DNA of 64,000 nt, taken from positions 1 through 64,000 of the forward strand of contig NZ_VWNF01000004.1 of assembly GCF_008711175.1 (NCBI RefSeq), written 5' to 3'. Positions within the stretch are counted from its first letter, which is position 1. Each line of letters starts with the position of its first letter. Source of the DNA: Nesterenkonia ebinurensis (GTDB lineage Bacteria; Actinomycetota; Actinomycetes; Actinomycetales; Micrococcaceae). The notes beneath the pieces are model-generated. The model searched no databases. It saw only the letters and a list, made by a program, of their open reading frames with translations, and was not told the DNA's origin. The translations under genes were made by a program, and so were the position numbers. Positions 40,566 to 48,868 of the stretch are shown here, in pieces.

Positions 40566-42356
40566 ATGAGAGGCGAATCTGTTGACCTGCCCGTCGAGAT
40601 TCCCGGCTCGGCCCCGCTGAGCACACGCCTGCAGGCCCTGCTGCAGCACCCGGCCGGCACCCAGGAGGAGGCGCAGACTGCCCGCGGCTGGGTGGACCTC
40701 GCCTATGAGGCCGCCTATGGGGAGCGCTATGCGGCCGCCACAGAGGCTGCTGAGCGCGGTCTGCGAGCCCCCGGATCCCAGGATCCGGAGAATCGGCTGA
40801 TGCTGCTACGGATCCTCTCCGGGGTTCATGAGATGCGCGGGGAATCCAATCTTTCAGCCCCCTTCATGCAGGATCGGATCGAGCTGCTGCGCGCCCTGGG
40901 CCGCACCCGGCAGGCTGATGTGGAGGCTCAGCTGGGACCTATGCTGCTGCGCGAACCCGACCGCGTGGAGGCGGAGATTCTTCGCCGAATGGCCGAGGAG
41001 CTCGATGACGGCAGCGGCCCCAGCGTGGAGCGGGCCGATGTGCTCAGCTCACTGGCTGTACGCAGCCTGCATGATGAGGGGCCTGAGGCCGCCTTGCCGC
41101 TGGTGAGCGAGGCCTGCGAGATCCTGCAGACCCTGAACCGGGCTCAAGCCCTTGCCGGGGCACGGATGTTCTTAGCCCATGCTCAGCTGCTCTGTGAGGA
41201 CGCCGAGGCCGCTCTGCAGACTGCGGAGAAGGTGCTGGCCGCCCCGGCGAACCGGGCGGTGCGCGGGGCCATGGCAATGCTGCGCGCCACCGTGCACTAC
41301 CAGGCGGAGCGCCCGGCTGAGGCTGCCGCGAATGCGATTACCGCCGTGGAGCTCTACGCGGCCTGCGGGGTGCGCAAGGGTGCAGCTTCGGCCGCCGCTC
41401 TGCTGGCCGGGATCACCTCCGGCACCGACCAGGATGAGACTGCCGTGCTGGCCTGGCGGGTGGCCGTCCAGCAGGCAGAGCTCGGAGAGTTCGCCGAGTC
41501 GCGGATGCTCAGCCTGGCCCTGGGCCAGCAGCTGCTGGAGATGGATCATCATGCGGAGGCGGAGAAGGTGCTCGATGCGCTCAGCCTCCGGCTGGCCGGC
41601 GGGGACAGTGACCATTCCACCCGGGGCCGAGCTCTGATGGGCCTGGGGCATGCGGTGACTCAGCAAAAACGTCCGCTGGAGGCAATGGCGCACTGGGATG
41701 AGGCTGCCAGCCAGTTCATTGCCGCCCAAGAGGTGGATGAGGCCGCTCGGGCCCATCTGGCCGCCGGCGCCCTGGCCGCCTCATTGGACCGGGTGGAGAC
41801 CGCACGCACCCACTATGAGCAGGGTCTGAAGCTGGCCGACCAGGGGGAGGACACCGATCCGCTGATGCTGCTGCAGGCGCTACACTCGCTGGGCCATCTG
41901 CTGTGCCGGCATGAGGATGAGGCGGGACTGCAGTACCTGGACCGAGCTATGGAGATTGTGGCCGAGCACGGCACCGACTGGCAGCGTGCTGATATCACCG
42001 ATACCCGAGCCCGGTCACTGACTGCCCTGGGCCACGGTACCCAGGCGGTGGCCGCTGCCCTGGAGGCCGCTGATGGTTTTTCGGAGGCCGGTGATGAGGA
42101 GGCTGCCGCTGATGCGGAGATCTTCGCCGCCACGGTGCTGCTGCAGATGAACCAGCCCCAGGAAGCTGAGGCGATGTTCCGGATGGCCGCTGATGAGCGG
42201 GAGATCTCCGATGCCCTGCTGGTGACCTCCTTGGAGGGACGAGTCGAGGCGCTGCGGGATGTGGCCCAGTACGACGCCGCCGAGGAAGTCGGTGCCGAAC
42301 TCGAGCTGCTCAGAGCACGGCTGGCCAACGAGGAAGATCTCCAGCCACCGGAGTGA
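40566..42356 (+). CDS. Large TPR-like alpha-helical repeat protein
   Basis: 596 aa, Ala/Glu/Leu-rich, entirely helical, cytoplasmic (no signal or membrane segment). Degenerate TPR units are seen throughout, for example DLAYEAAYGERYAAATEAAERGL, ALMGLGHAVTQQKRPLEAMAHWDEA and LAAGALAASLDRVETARTHYEQGL. No enzymatic or HTH domain was found. Such proteins are scaffolds. It is divergent from the OpuAC-like lipoprotein. An in-frame ATG at 40518 overlaps the divergent start and is rejected. Function unknown. Confidence 0.65.
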   Translation: MRGESVDLPVEIPGSAPLSTRLQALLQHPAGTQEEAQTARGWVDLAYEAAYGERYAAATEAAERGLRAPGSQDPENRLMLLRILSGVHEMRGESNLSAPFMQDRIELLRALGRTRQADVEAQLGPMLLREPDRVEAEILRRMAEELDDGSGPSVERADVLSSLAVRSLHDEGPEAALPLVSEACEILQTLNRAQALAGARMFLAHAQLLCEDAEAALQTAEKVLAAPANRAVRGAMAMLRATVHYQAERPAEAAANAITAVELYAACGVRKGAASAAALLAGITSGTDQDETAVLAWRVAVQQAELGEFAESRMLSLALGQQLLEMDHHAEAEKVLDALSLRLAGGDSDHSTRGRALMGLGHAVTQQKRPLEAMAHWDEAASQFIAAQEVDEAARAHLAAGALAASLDRVETARTHYEQGLKLADQGEDTDPLMLLQALHSLGHLLCRHEDEAGLQYLDRAMEIVAEHGTDWQRADITDTRARSLTALGHGTQAVAAALEAADGFSEAGDEEAAADAEIFAATVLLQMNQPQEAEAMFRMAADEREISDALLVTSLEGRVEALRDVAQYDAAEEVGAELELLRARLANEEDLQPPE

Positions 42357-43575
42357 GCCCCAGCAGCACCTCGGCGCAGCGCAGCCGGTGGTCTGCCTGG
42401 GCCTGCCAGCCTGGACGCCGAGCGTCTCGTGCACCGGAGACCAGTGAGAGCGCCACTGAGGCGGTGCGGATGCGCAGGCTCTCCGGATCCACCCCGGCGG
42501 CGAAGACCCGGGCGAACCGGTCGAAGGCTGCCGGCGCGTGCAGATAGCGGGAGTCCACCGCGGGAAGCACGGCCAGGTGCCCCAGAAAGCAGGCCAGATC
42601 GTCTACCCGGTGTCCGGGGCCCAGTGAGTCCACATCCAGCAGGCAAGAGATCCTGGGCCCGTTCATCAGCAGGTTGGCCTCGTAGAAGTCCCCGTGGGTG
42701 GGGACCACGGGCCCGCGGTCGGTAGCCGGCAGTCCAGCCAGCACCTCCTGCTCCAGACGGCGGATCCGCCGCTCCGCCTCAGGCAGCGCGGAGACTGCTG
42801 CGGAGGCGTAGGCAGGCAGCCGGTCGGTCCAGGCATCCCGGACTGGCAGGGCCATCACTTCGGCGGGCATCGCATCAAGCAGCTCCACAAAGTCCTGCGG
42901 CCGCACGGTGGCCGCACCATCCGCCAGGAAATGCTCGGCCAGCGAGACGCCTGCGCCCTGCTGGAGGGCCACTACATCGCTGACCGGTTCAGAAACAGCG
43001 ACTGGGGCGGGCAGCCCAGCCTCCAGCAGCATCTGATGACGGGCATAGAGATCCACAGCACGCCCGGCGCGCAGCACCTTGAGGTAGAGCCTCCGCCCGT
43101 CGGAGAAGTCAGCGGCGATCACGGCCCGGCGCAGTGGGCGATAGCTGATGGTCTCCAGGCTGGTCAGCTGGGCGCCGCCGCCCCAGGTCTCAGCCACTCG
43201 TGCCGGGTCGGTGGCCAGCGGCAGGCCCGGCAGCGCGGGGTCCTGGGGGTGAACCCAGATGGTCAGCTGTCCATGGTCAGTACTGGCCCGGCGGACTTCG
43301 GCGGCGCGGATGTCGAGGCGTTCGGTCGAGACACCGGCGTAGAGCTCCTCCCGGCCCAGAACCCGGTAGATGCCGGTGACCCCGGCTCCGGGCCGGTGCT
43401 GCAGAGCCTCCATGGTGACCTGCGGGGTGCCCAGATCCTCCGGCAGCACTGCCGCAGTGAGGACCGGATGCACCAGTTCGGACTGCAGGAAGTCCAGCTG
43501 GGCGATCTCCTGCTGGGTGCGCCCCGGGTCCGGGGCAGCCCGCGGCGCTGCGGGCGGCCCGTTCGACGAGGACAT
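42310..43575 (-). CDS. Phosphotransferase, APH/choline-kinase-like fold
   Basis: 421 aa. The catalytic loop VPTHGDFYEANLLMNG and metal-binding DVDSLGPGHRVDDLACFLGHLA are kinase-like APH motifs. The N-terminal ~140 residues hold a beta-rich lobe (TGIYRVLGREELYAG, RRLYLKVLRAGRAVDLY). Possible substrates include maltose, choline or a metabolite; an antibiotic target is not indicated. Its 3' end overlaps the TPR gene tail-to-tail by 47 nt. Confidence 0.8.
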   Translation of the reverse strand: MSSSNGPPAAPRAAPDPGRTQQEIAQLDFLQSELVHPVLTAAVLPEDLGTPQVTMEALQHRPGAGVTGIYRVLGREELYAGVSTERLDIRAAEVRRASTDHGQLTIWVHPQDPALPGLPLATDPARVAETWGGGAQLTSLETISYRPLRRAVIAADFSDGRRLYLKVLRAGRAVDLYARHQMLLEAGLPAPVAVSEPVSDVVALQQGAGVSLAEHFLADGAATVRPQDFVELLDAMPAEVMALPVRDAWTDRLPAYASAAVSALPEAERRIRRLEQEVLAGLPATDRGPVVPTHGDFYEANLLMNGPRISCLLDVDSLGPGHRVDDLACFLGHLAVLPAVDSRYLHAPAAFDRFARVFAAGVDPESLRIRTASVALSLVSGARDARRPGWQAQADHRLRCAEVLLGLTPVAGDLPRWPAVL

Positions 43576-43599
43576 GAAGAGAGACTGCCGGAGTGCGGC

Positions 43600-44652
43600 T
43601 CAGGCCCGGCGGCGGGCCAGGACGGAGTCCAGGTTCAGCTGCTGCTGGACGGCGGTCTGCTTGGCGGGCTCTGCGGGACTCACTGCCGCTGCGGCTGGTT
43701 GCTTAAGCTTCACACTGCTGGCCGGGGTCGGGGCCGGCTGCTCAATCTCCTCCGGCTCAGGACGCTCAGCCTTCTCGGCGACCATGTACTTGGCAGCCGG
43801 AACCTCACGGAGCTCCCAGGAGTCTTCCGGGGCAGCGGGGGCTGCAGCAGCCTGGTCGAAGAACACCGGATCGGCCTGAGGCTTCTTCTCTCCGAAGAGT
43901 CGTTCGGCACTGTCGGGAAGCCCGTCTGCATCACGGCTGATCAGAGAATCGGGCCCGCCGTGTCCGGCCTCATCCGAGCTGAGCGCATCGAAGGGCTGTG
44001 CGGAGTCAGCGCGCACGATGCCTAGTCCAGCAGCCGCTGCGGCGGCGCTGCGCTGCCGCTGGGCTATCGGGGCAGAGACCTCGGGGCCCGCATTCATCGC
44101 CTCCAGCATGGCACGCTCCACCCGGGCACGGCGCTTAGCGCGGCGGCGTAGAGCAGCAGTGATCTGAAGGCTCACCAGGCAGACCAGGAGCGCTGCGGCG
44201 CACAGGGCGGGAACCAGCCAGGTCACAGTGGCAGTGAAAGTGGCAAGCAGGGCGGTGCCTAGCCCGCCCAGCAGGGCCAGGGCACCGACCAGGGCGAAGA
44301 TGGTACGGCCCCAGTAAATCCGGAACCCACCGGTGCTGGTCCCGGCGGCGTCGTTGTTTTCCTTGGTGTTCCTGGCGGTCATCTGTGCCCCTCTGGTCTC
44401 GGTGCGCTCCGCAGTGGCATGAGCTGCGCGCTTGGCTCGGCTGCGCAGCACACGTCTGCGCGCGGTGCGGGCCTGACGCGAGGTCAGCCCCGGATTGTGC
44501 TGTACCGGCTGCCGGGGCAGCCGTTGGGCCCGGAGTATCAGCGCCGCCAGGAAGAGCCCGACGACCAGAGGAATGAGCACTGACGAGTGGATGGGCAGGC
44601 TGGGGATCATCTCGATGATTCCAGCTGTTGTCAGCCGGAGGCCCAGCGTCAT
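43600..44652 (-). CDS. Hypothetical membrane protein
   Basis: 350 aa. An N-terminal hydrophobic segment (VLIPLVVGLFLAALIL, ~26-41) is followed by a very basic stretch (RQARTARRRVLRSRAKRAA), two more membrane helices (~117-165) and a long Ala/Pro/Glu-rich cytoplasmic tail ending in LNLDSVLARRRA. The pattern is seen in actinobacterial proteins next to phosphotransferase and quinone dehydrogenase genes; function unknown. The basic loop could contact anionic lipids or nucleic acid. Confidence 0.55.
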   Translation of the reverse strand: MTLGLRLTTAGIIEMIPSLPIHSSVLIPLVVGLFLAALILRAQRLPRQPVQHNPGLTSRQARTARRRVLRSRAKRAAHATAERTETRGAQMTARNTKENNDAAGTSTGGFRIYWGRTIFALVGALALLGGLGTALLATFTATVTWLVPALCAAALLVCLVSLQITAALRRRAKRRARVERAMLEAMNAGPEVSAPIAQRQRSAAAAAAGLGIVRADSAQPFDALSSDEAGHGGPDSLISRDADGLPDSAERLFGEKKPQADPVFFDQAAAAPAAPEDSWELREVPAAKYMVAEKAERPEPEEIEQPAPTPASSVKLKQPAAAAVSPAEPAKQTAVQQQLNLDSVLARRRA

Positions 44653-44798
44653 AAGTGGTCTCCACCTGCCCTGAGTACGGTCAGTTCAGCTCTGGTGCGG
44701 CGGGTGTGCCGCTGATTTCACCAGGGTATCGGATGCCGGGGGGAAACCTTTGACATAAACACGAACCTCTATGACAGCGCGAGGCTCAGTGGGCAACA

Positions 44799-46259
44799 AT
44801 GGCGGGTATGACTCCAGTGAACCCAGCGAAGCGTTTTGCCCCTGATCGTGTGGTTATCATCGGCGGCGGTCCAGGCGGCTACGAGGCGGCCATGGTGGCC
44901 GCGGACACCGGTGCCGAGGTGACTGTCGTTGAGGACAAAGGCATGGGCGGTTCTGCAGTGCTCACCGATGTGGTCCCTTCCAAGACCCTGATCGCCACTG
45001 CTGATGCGATGCGTCGGGTCAACGCCTCCACCGCCTTCGGAGTGCGGTTCGGCGAGTCCGACGGGGATGACTTCTATGAGACCGAGGCCTGGGCGGACTT
45101 CTCTAAGGTCAACGAGCGGCTGCTGAAGCTTGCTGCGACTCAGTCGAAGGATATTCACGCCTCATTGGAGTCCGCTGGGGTGCGCATCCTCGCCGGTCGC
45201 GGCAAGCTGGTGCCCCCGCATCATGTGCAGGTGACCGCTCCCACTGGGGAGACCCAATTGGTAGAAGCCGATGCGGTGATTCTGGCCACCGGCGCCCACC
45301 CCCGTGAGCTGCCCAGTGCGGCGCCTGACGGCGAGCGCATCCTCAACTGGACCCAGGCCTATAACCTCACTGAGGTCCCCGAGCACATGATCGTGGTGGG
45401 TTCCGGTGTCACCGGGGCGGAGTTCGCCTCCGCCTACCGTCGACTCGGTGCGGAGGTCACCCTGGTCTCATCCCGCGACCAGGTGCTGCCCGGAGAAGAT
45501 GCCGACGCCGCCACCGTGCTGGAGAACGCCTTCAACCGGGTCGGCGTCAAGGTCGCCGCCCGGGCCCGTGCCGAGTCGGCGCAGCGCACCGAGAACGGGG
45601 TGCAGGTCATTCTCAACGACGGGCGCGTGCTGGAAGGCTCGCACTGCCTGATGGCGGTGGGCGGTATCCCCAACACTGCGGATCTGGGCCTGGATGAGTG
45701 CGGGGTGGGGACCACCGACTCCGGACATATTCTGGTGGACACCGTCTCCCGAACCACCGTCACCAATATCTACGCCGCCGGAGACTGCACCGGCCTGTTC
45801 CCGCTGGCCAGTGTAGCCGCCATGCAGGGCAGGATCGCAGTGGCTCATATGCAGGGCGGGGCCGTCAAGCCGCTGCAACTACACCGAGTGGCTTCAAACG
45901 TGTTCACCTCTCCGGAGATCGCCACTGTGGGGGTCACCCAGGCGCAAGTGGACTCCGGGAAGTACCAGGCCGATGTGGTCAAGCTGGACCTGACCACTAA
46001 TCCACGGGCCAAGATGATGAACATCCGCGACGGCTTTGTCAAGATCTTCTCCCGCCGCGGTTCCGGTACGGTGATCGGGGCAGTGGTCGTGGCCCCGCGC
46101 GCCTCGGAACTGATCTACCCGCTGGCCATCGCGGTGACCCATAAACTGCATGTGGATGATGTGGCCTCCACCTTCACCGTCTACCCCTCGCTGACCGGTT
46201 CCCTCGCTGAGGCCGCCCGGCGCCTGCACCTGCATGTGATGGACCCCGCCGACGGATGA
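44799..46259 (+). CDS. lpdA: NAD(P)H-quinone dehydrogenase (LpdA/Rv3303c type flavoprotein)
   Basis: 486 aa. FAD-binding VVIIGGGPGGYEAAMVA near the start, second Rossmann motif VVGSGVTGAEFASAYRRLG, and FAD-contact YAAGDCTGLFPLASVA. The redox-active CxxxxC of lipoamide dehydrogenases is absent; GGSAVLTDVVPSKTLI occupies the place, as in mycobacterial LpdA, which reduces quinones with NAD(P)H. The dimerisation domain at the C-terminus is complete. The start could be ATG 44799 or 44808. Confidence 0.88.
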   Translation: MAGMTPVNPAKRFAPDRVVIIGGGPGGYEAAMVAADTGAEVTVVEDKGMGGSAVLTDVVPSKTLIATADAMRRVNASTAFGVRFGESDGDDFYETEAWADFSKVNERLLKLAATQSKDIHASLESAGVRILAGRGKLVPPHHVQVTAPTGETQLVEADAVILATGAHPRELPSAAPDGERILNWTQAYNLTEVPEHMIVVGSGVTGAEFASAYRRLGAEVTLVSSRDQVLPGEDADAATVLENAFNRVGVKVAARARAESAQRTENGVQVILNDGRVLEGSHCLMAVGGIPNTADLGLDECGVGTTDSGHILVDTVSRTTVTNIYAAGDCTGLFPLASVAAMQGRIAVAHMQGGAVKPLQLHRVASNVFTSPEIATVGVTQAQVDSGKYQADVVKLDLTTNPRAKMMNIRDGFVKIFSRRGSGTVIGAVVVAPRASELIYPLAIAVTHKLHVDDVASTFTVYPSLTGSLAEAARRLHLHVMDPADG

Positions 46260-46337
46260 CGCGTGAGGCGATGCGGGTAGAGCGGATTGGGCGGCTTGAA
46301 GACACGCTCGGCAGCTCGAGAGCTGCTCCTATCAGGC

Positions 46338-46350
46338 TAGGCTTAGGAAC
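46338..46350 (+). promoter_or_regulatory. Leaderless promoter -10 element
   Basis: TAGGCT (46338-46343), seven bases, then ATG 46351. Just upstream is a small inverted repeat GCAGCT-4 nt-AGCTGC at 46311-46326 that could be a terminator stem or operator. Confidence 0.45.
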
Positions 46351-48021
46351 ATGACTGAGCCGCGCCAGCCCACTGCCGTCGATGAGTTTGTCGAAGACTA
46401 CTTCGCCAAGCACCTGGAGCTGAACCCGGAGGAGGCCACCTATCTGGGCATCCCCGGGCATGAGACCGACTACGGGGACTACTCGCCGGCCGGCAAGGCG
46501 GAACGGGCAGCGCACGAGGCCGCAACACTCCGTGATCTTCAGAGCCTGACTCCCAGCGACCACACCGATGCGGTCACCCTGCATGCTATGCGGGAGCGGC
46601 TGGGCCTCTCCGTGGCGCTGCATGAGACCGGGCGCGAGGACATCAACAATATCGCCACCCCGGCCCACGGTGCCCGCCAGATCCTGGATCTGATGCCGCA
46701 GTCCACCGATGAGGACTTCGCCCATATTGCACAGCGTCTGCAGAACCTCCCGGCCGCGCTGGAGGGCTGGTGGAAATCGCTGGTCGCCGCTCGGAGGGGC
46801 GGAGAGGTCTCCGCGGTCCGTCAGGTGCAGGCCGCAGCGGGGCAGTTCGCCTCCTATGCTGCTCAGGACGGAGCCCTGGCTCAGCTGGTCACCGCTGCTG
46901 AGGCTGCCCAGGTCACCGGCGGCGTCGTCGATGATGTGCGCAAGGGTGTCCAGGCTGCCGCTGAGGCCTACCTGCAGCTGTCCCGGCGGCTCACCGAAGG
47001 GCTGCTGCCGGCCGCCCCGGCACAGGATGCGGTGGGCACTGACTACTACCGGCTGGCCTCGCAGTCCTTCACCGGGACCCGGCTGGACCTGGAGGAGACC
47101 TACCAGTGGGGCCTGGCCGAACTCGCCCGGCTGGTGGCTGCCCAGGAGCAGGTGGCCGAGCAGATCCGCTCCGGCGCCTCGGTGGCCGAGGCCAAGGAGA
47201 TCCTCAACACTGATCCGGCGCGGAAGCTGCACGGCACCAAGGCGCTGCAGGAGTGGATGCAGCAGCTAAGCGACCAGGCGGTCGCCGATCTGAAGGATGT
47301 GCACTTCGACATCCCCTCCCCTATGGACCAGCTGGAGTGCAGGATCGCCCCGACCACCGACGGCGGGGTCTACTACACCGGCCCCTCGGATGACTTCGCC
47401 CGGCCCGGCCGGATGTGGTGGTCTGTACCGCCGGAGGACACCGAGTTCACCACCTGGGCAGAGACCACCACGGTGTATCACGAGGGCGTGCCGGGCCACC
47501 ATCTGCAGGTCGCCACTGCGGTGATGGTCAAGGACCGGCTGAACTCCTGGCGGCGCAACGGATGCTTCACCTCCGGCTACGCCGAGGGCTGGGCGCTCTA
47601 TGCCGAGGACCTGATGGCCGAACTGGGCTACCTGCAGGATCCCGGGGACATGATGGGCATGCTGGACATGCAGCGGATGCGGGCGGCCCGGGTGGTCTTC
47701 GACATCGGTCTGCACTGCGGGTTCCGGGCCCCTGCTGAATGGGGCTCTCAGACCTGGAACCCAGTCAGCGGACGGGCGTTCCTGCGTGAGCATCTGCCGA
47801 TCTCCGAGGCCCAACTGGACTTTGAGCTGACCCGGTACCTGGGCTGGCCGGGGCAGGCACCCAGCTATAAGGTGGGCCAGCGGGTCTTCCAGCAGATTCG
47901 CGCCGAGCGTGAGGCCACCCTGGGTGCTGACTTTGACCTGAAGGCCTTCCACACCGAGCTGCTGCAGCTGGGCAGTCTGGGGCTGGACACGCTGCGCTGG
48001 GCGCTCGGCGGGCAGTCCTGA
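46351..48021 (+). CDS. DUF885 family protein (M32-like metallopeptidase)
   Basis: 556 aa, the normal family length. The zinc motif HEGVPGHHLQ lies near 377-386, with downstream SGYAEGWALYAEDLMAELGY carrying the third ligand Glu region. The N-terminus EDYFAKHLELNPEEATYLGI is the usual DUF885 opening. Cytoplasmic, no signal peptide. Family members are predicted carboxypeptidases or oligopeptidases; few have been tested. Confidence 0.87.
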   Translation: MTEPRQPTAVDEFVEDYFAKHLELNPEEATYLGIPGHETDYGDYSPAGKAERAAHEAATLRDLQSLTPSDHTDAVTLHAMRERLGLSVALHETGREDINNIATPAHGARQILDLMPQSTDEDFAHIAQRLQNLPAALEGWWKSLVAARRGGEVSAVRQVQAAAGQFASYAAQDGALAQLVTAAEAAQVTGGVVDDVRKGVQAAAEAYLQLSRRLTEGLLPAAPAQDAVGTDYYRLASQSFTGTRLDLEETYQWGLAELARLVAAQEQVAEQIRSGASVAEAKEILNTDPARKLHGTKALQEWMQQLSDQAVADLKDVHFDIPSPMDQLECRIAPTTDGGVYYTGPSDDFARPGRMWWSVPPEDTEFTTWAETTTVYHEGVPGHHLQVATAVMVKDRLNSWRRNGCFTSGYAEGWALYAEDLMAELGYLQDPGDMMGMLDMQRMRAARVVFDIGLHCGFRAPAEWGSQTWNPVSGRAFLREHLPISEAQLDFELTRYLGWPGQAPSYKVGQRVFQQIRAEREATLGADFDLKAFHTELLQLGSLGLDTLRWALGGQS

Positions 48022-48026
48022 GCAGA

Positions 48027-48038
48027 TAGGTTAGGGCT
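48027..48038 (+). promoter_or_regulatory. Leaderless promoter -10 of the PNP operon
   Basis: TAGGTT (48027-48032), six bases, then ATG 48039. It starts six bases after the DUF885 stop, implying an independent transcript for the nucleoside salvage genes. Confidence 0.45.
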
Positions 48039-48866
48039 ATGAGCACTAAGGATCCCACCAGCGAGGTCAGTCAGCAGGCGCAGCGTGCCGCTGCGGCCCT
48101 ACTGCAGGAAGCAGGCATCGAGTCAATCGACCTGGCCTGCACCCTGGGCTCCGGCTGGGGGGAGGCCGCCGAGCAGCTCGGTGAGCTGGTGGCAGAGATC
48201 AGCGCTGAGGACATCCCCGGCTTCCGCAACTCCGGGGTGCCTGGGCACAGCGGCTCGCTGAAGGTCATCCGGGCTGCCTCTGGGAAGCATGTGCTGGTGA
48301 TCGGGGCCCGTACCCACTACTACGAGGACCGCGGTGTGGACGCGGTGGCACACGGGGTGCGCACCGCCGCAGCTGCCGGGGCGGGCGTCGTCGTACTCAC
48401 CAACGGCTGTGGCGGACTGAATCCGGCCTGGACCCCGGGTGCCCCGGTGCTGATCCGCGACCATCTGAACCTCACCGGCGTCTCCCCGCTGCAGGGCGCC
48501 CATTTTGTAGACCTCACCGATCTGTACTCCCCGCGCATCCGCGGAATCGCGCGGCGGGTGGACCCTTCGCTGCAGGAGGGTGTCTACGCCCAGCTGCCCG
48601 GCCCGCATTATGAGACCCCTGCCGAGATCAGCTACCTGCGCACCATCGGGGCGGACCTGGTGGGCATGTCCACCGCCCTGGAGGCCATCGCTGCCCGGGC
48701 GGCAGGGATGGAGGTCTTCGGCATCTCCCTGGTGACCAACCTGGCCGCCGGGATCTCAGATGAGCCGCTGAGCCACCAGGAAGTCCTTGAGGCCGGCACA
48801 GCCGCAGCACCCAGAATCGCTGCACTGCTGGCCCAGATCATCACCGCAACTCTGGAGGAGAGCTGA
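48039..48866 (+). CDS. Purine-nucleoside phosphorylase (class II, trimeric type)
   Basis: 275 aa. LGSGWGEAAEQLG (phosphate loop), GVPGHSGSLKVI, GARTHYYEDRG, VVLTNGCGGLNPAW, PHYETPAEISYLRTIGADLVGMST and LVTNLAAGISDEPLSHQEVLE are all class II PNP motifs. It converts purine (deoxy)nucleosides to the base and (deoxy)ribose-1-phosphate. Operon with phosphosugar mutase and DeoC, forming a route from deoxynucleosides to central carbon. Confidence 0.93.
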   Translation: MSTKDPTSEVSQQAQRAAAALLQEAGIESIDLACTLGSGWGEAAEQLGELVAEISAEDIPGFRNSGVPGHSGSLKVIRAASGKHVLVIGARTHYYEDRGVDAVAHGVRTAAAAGAGVVVLTNGCGGLNPAWTPGAPVLIRDHLNLTGVSPLQGAHFVDLTDLYSPRIRGIARRVDPSLQEGVYAQLPGPHYETPAEISYLRTIGADLVGMSTALEAIAARAAGMEVFGISLVTNLAAGISDEPLSHQEVLEAGTAAAPRIAALLAQIITATLEES

Positions 48867-48868
48867 CC

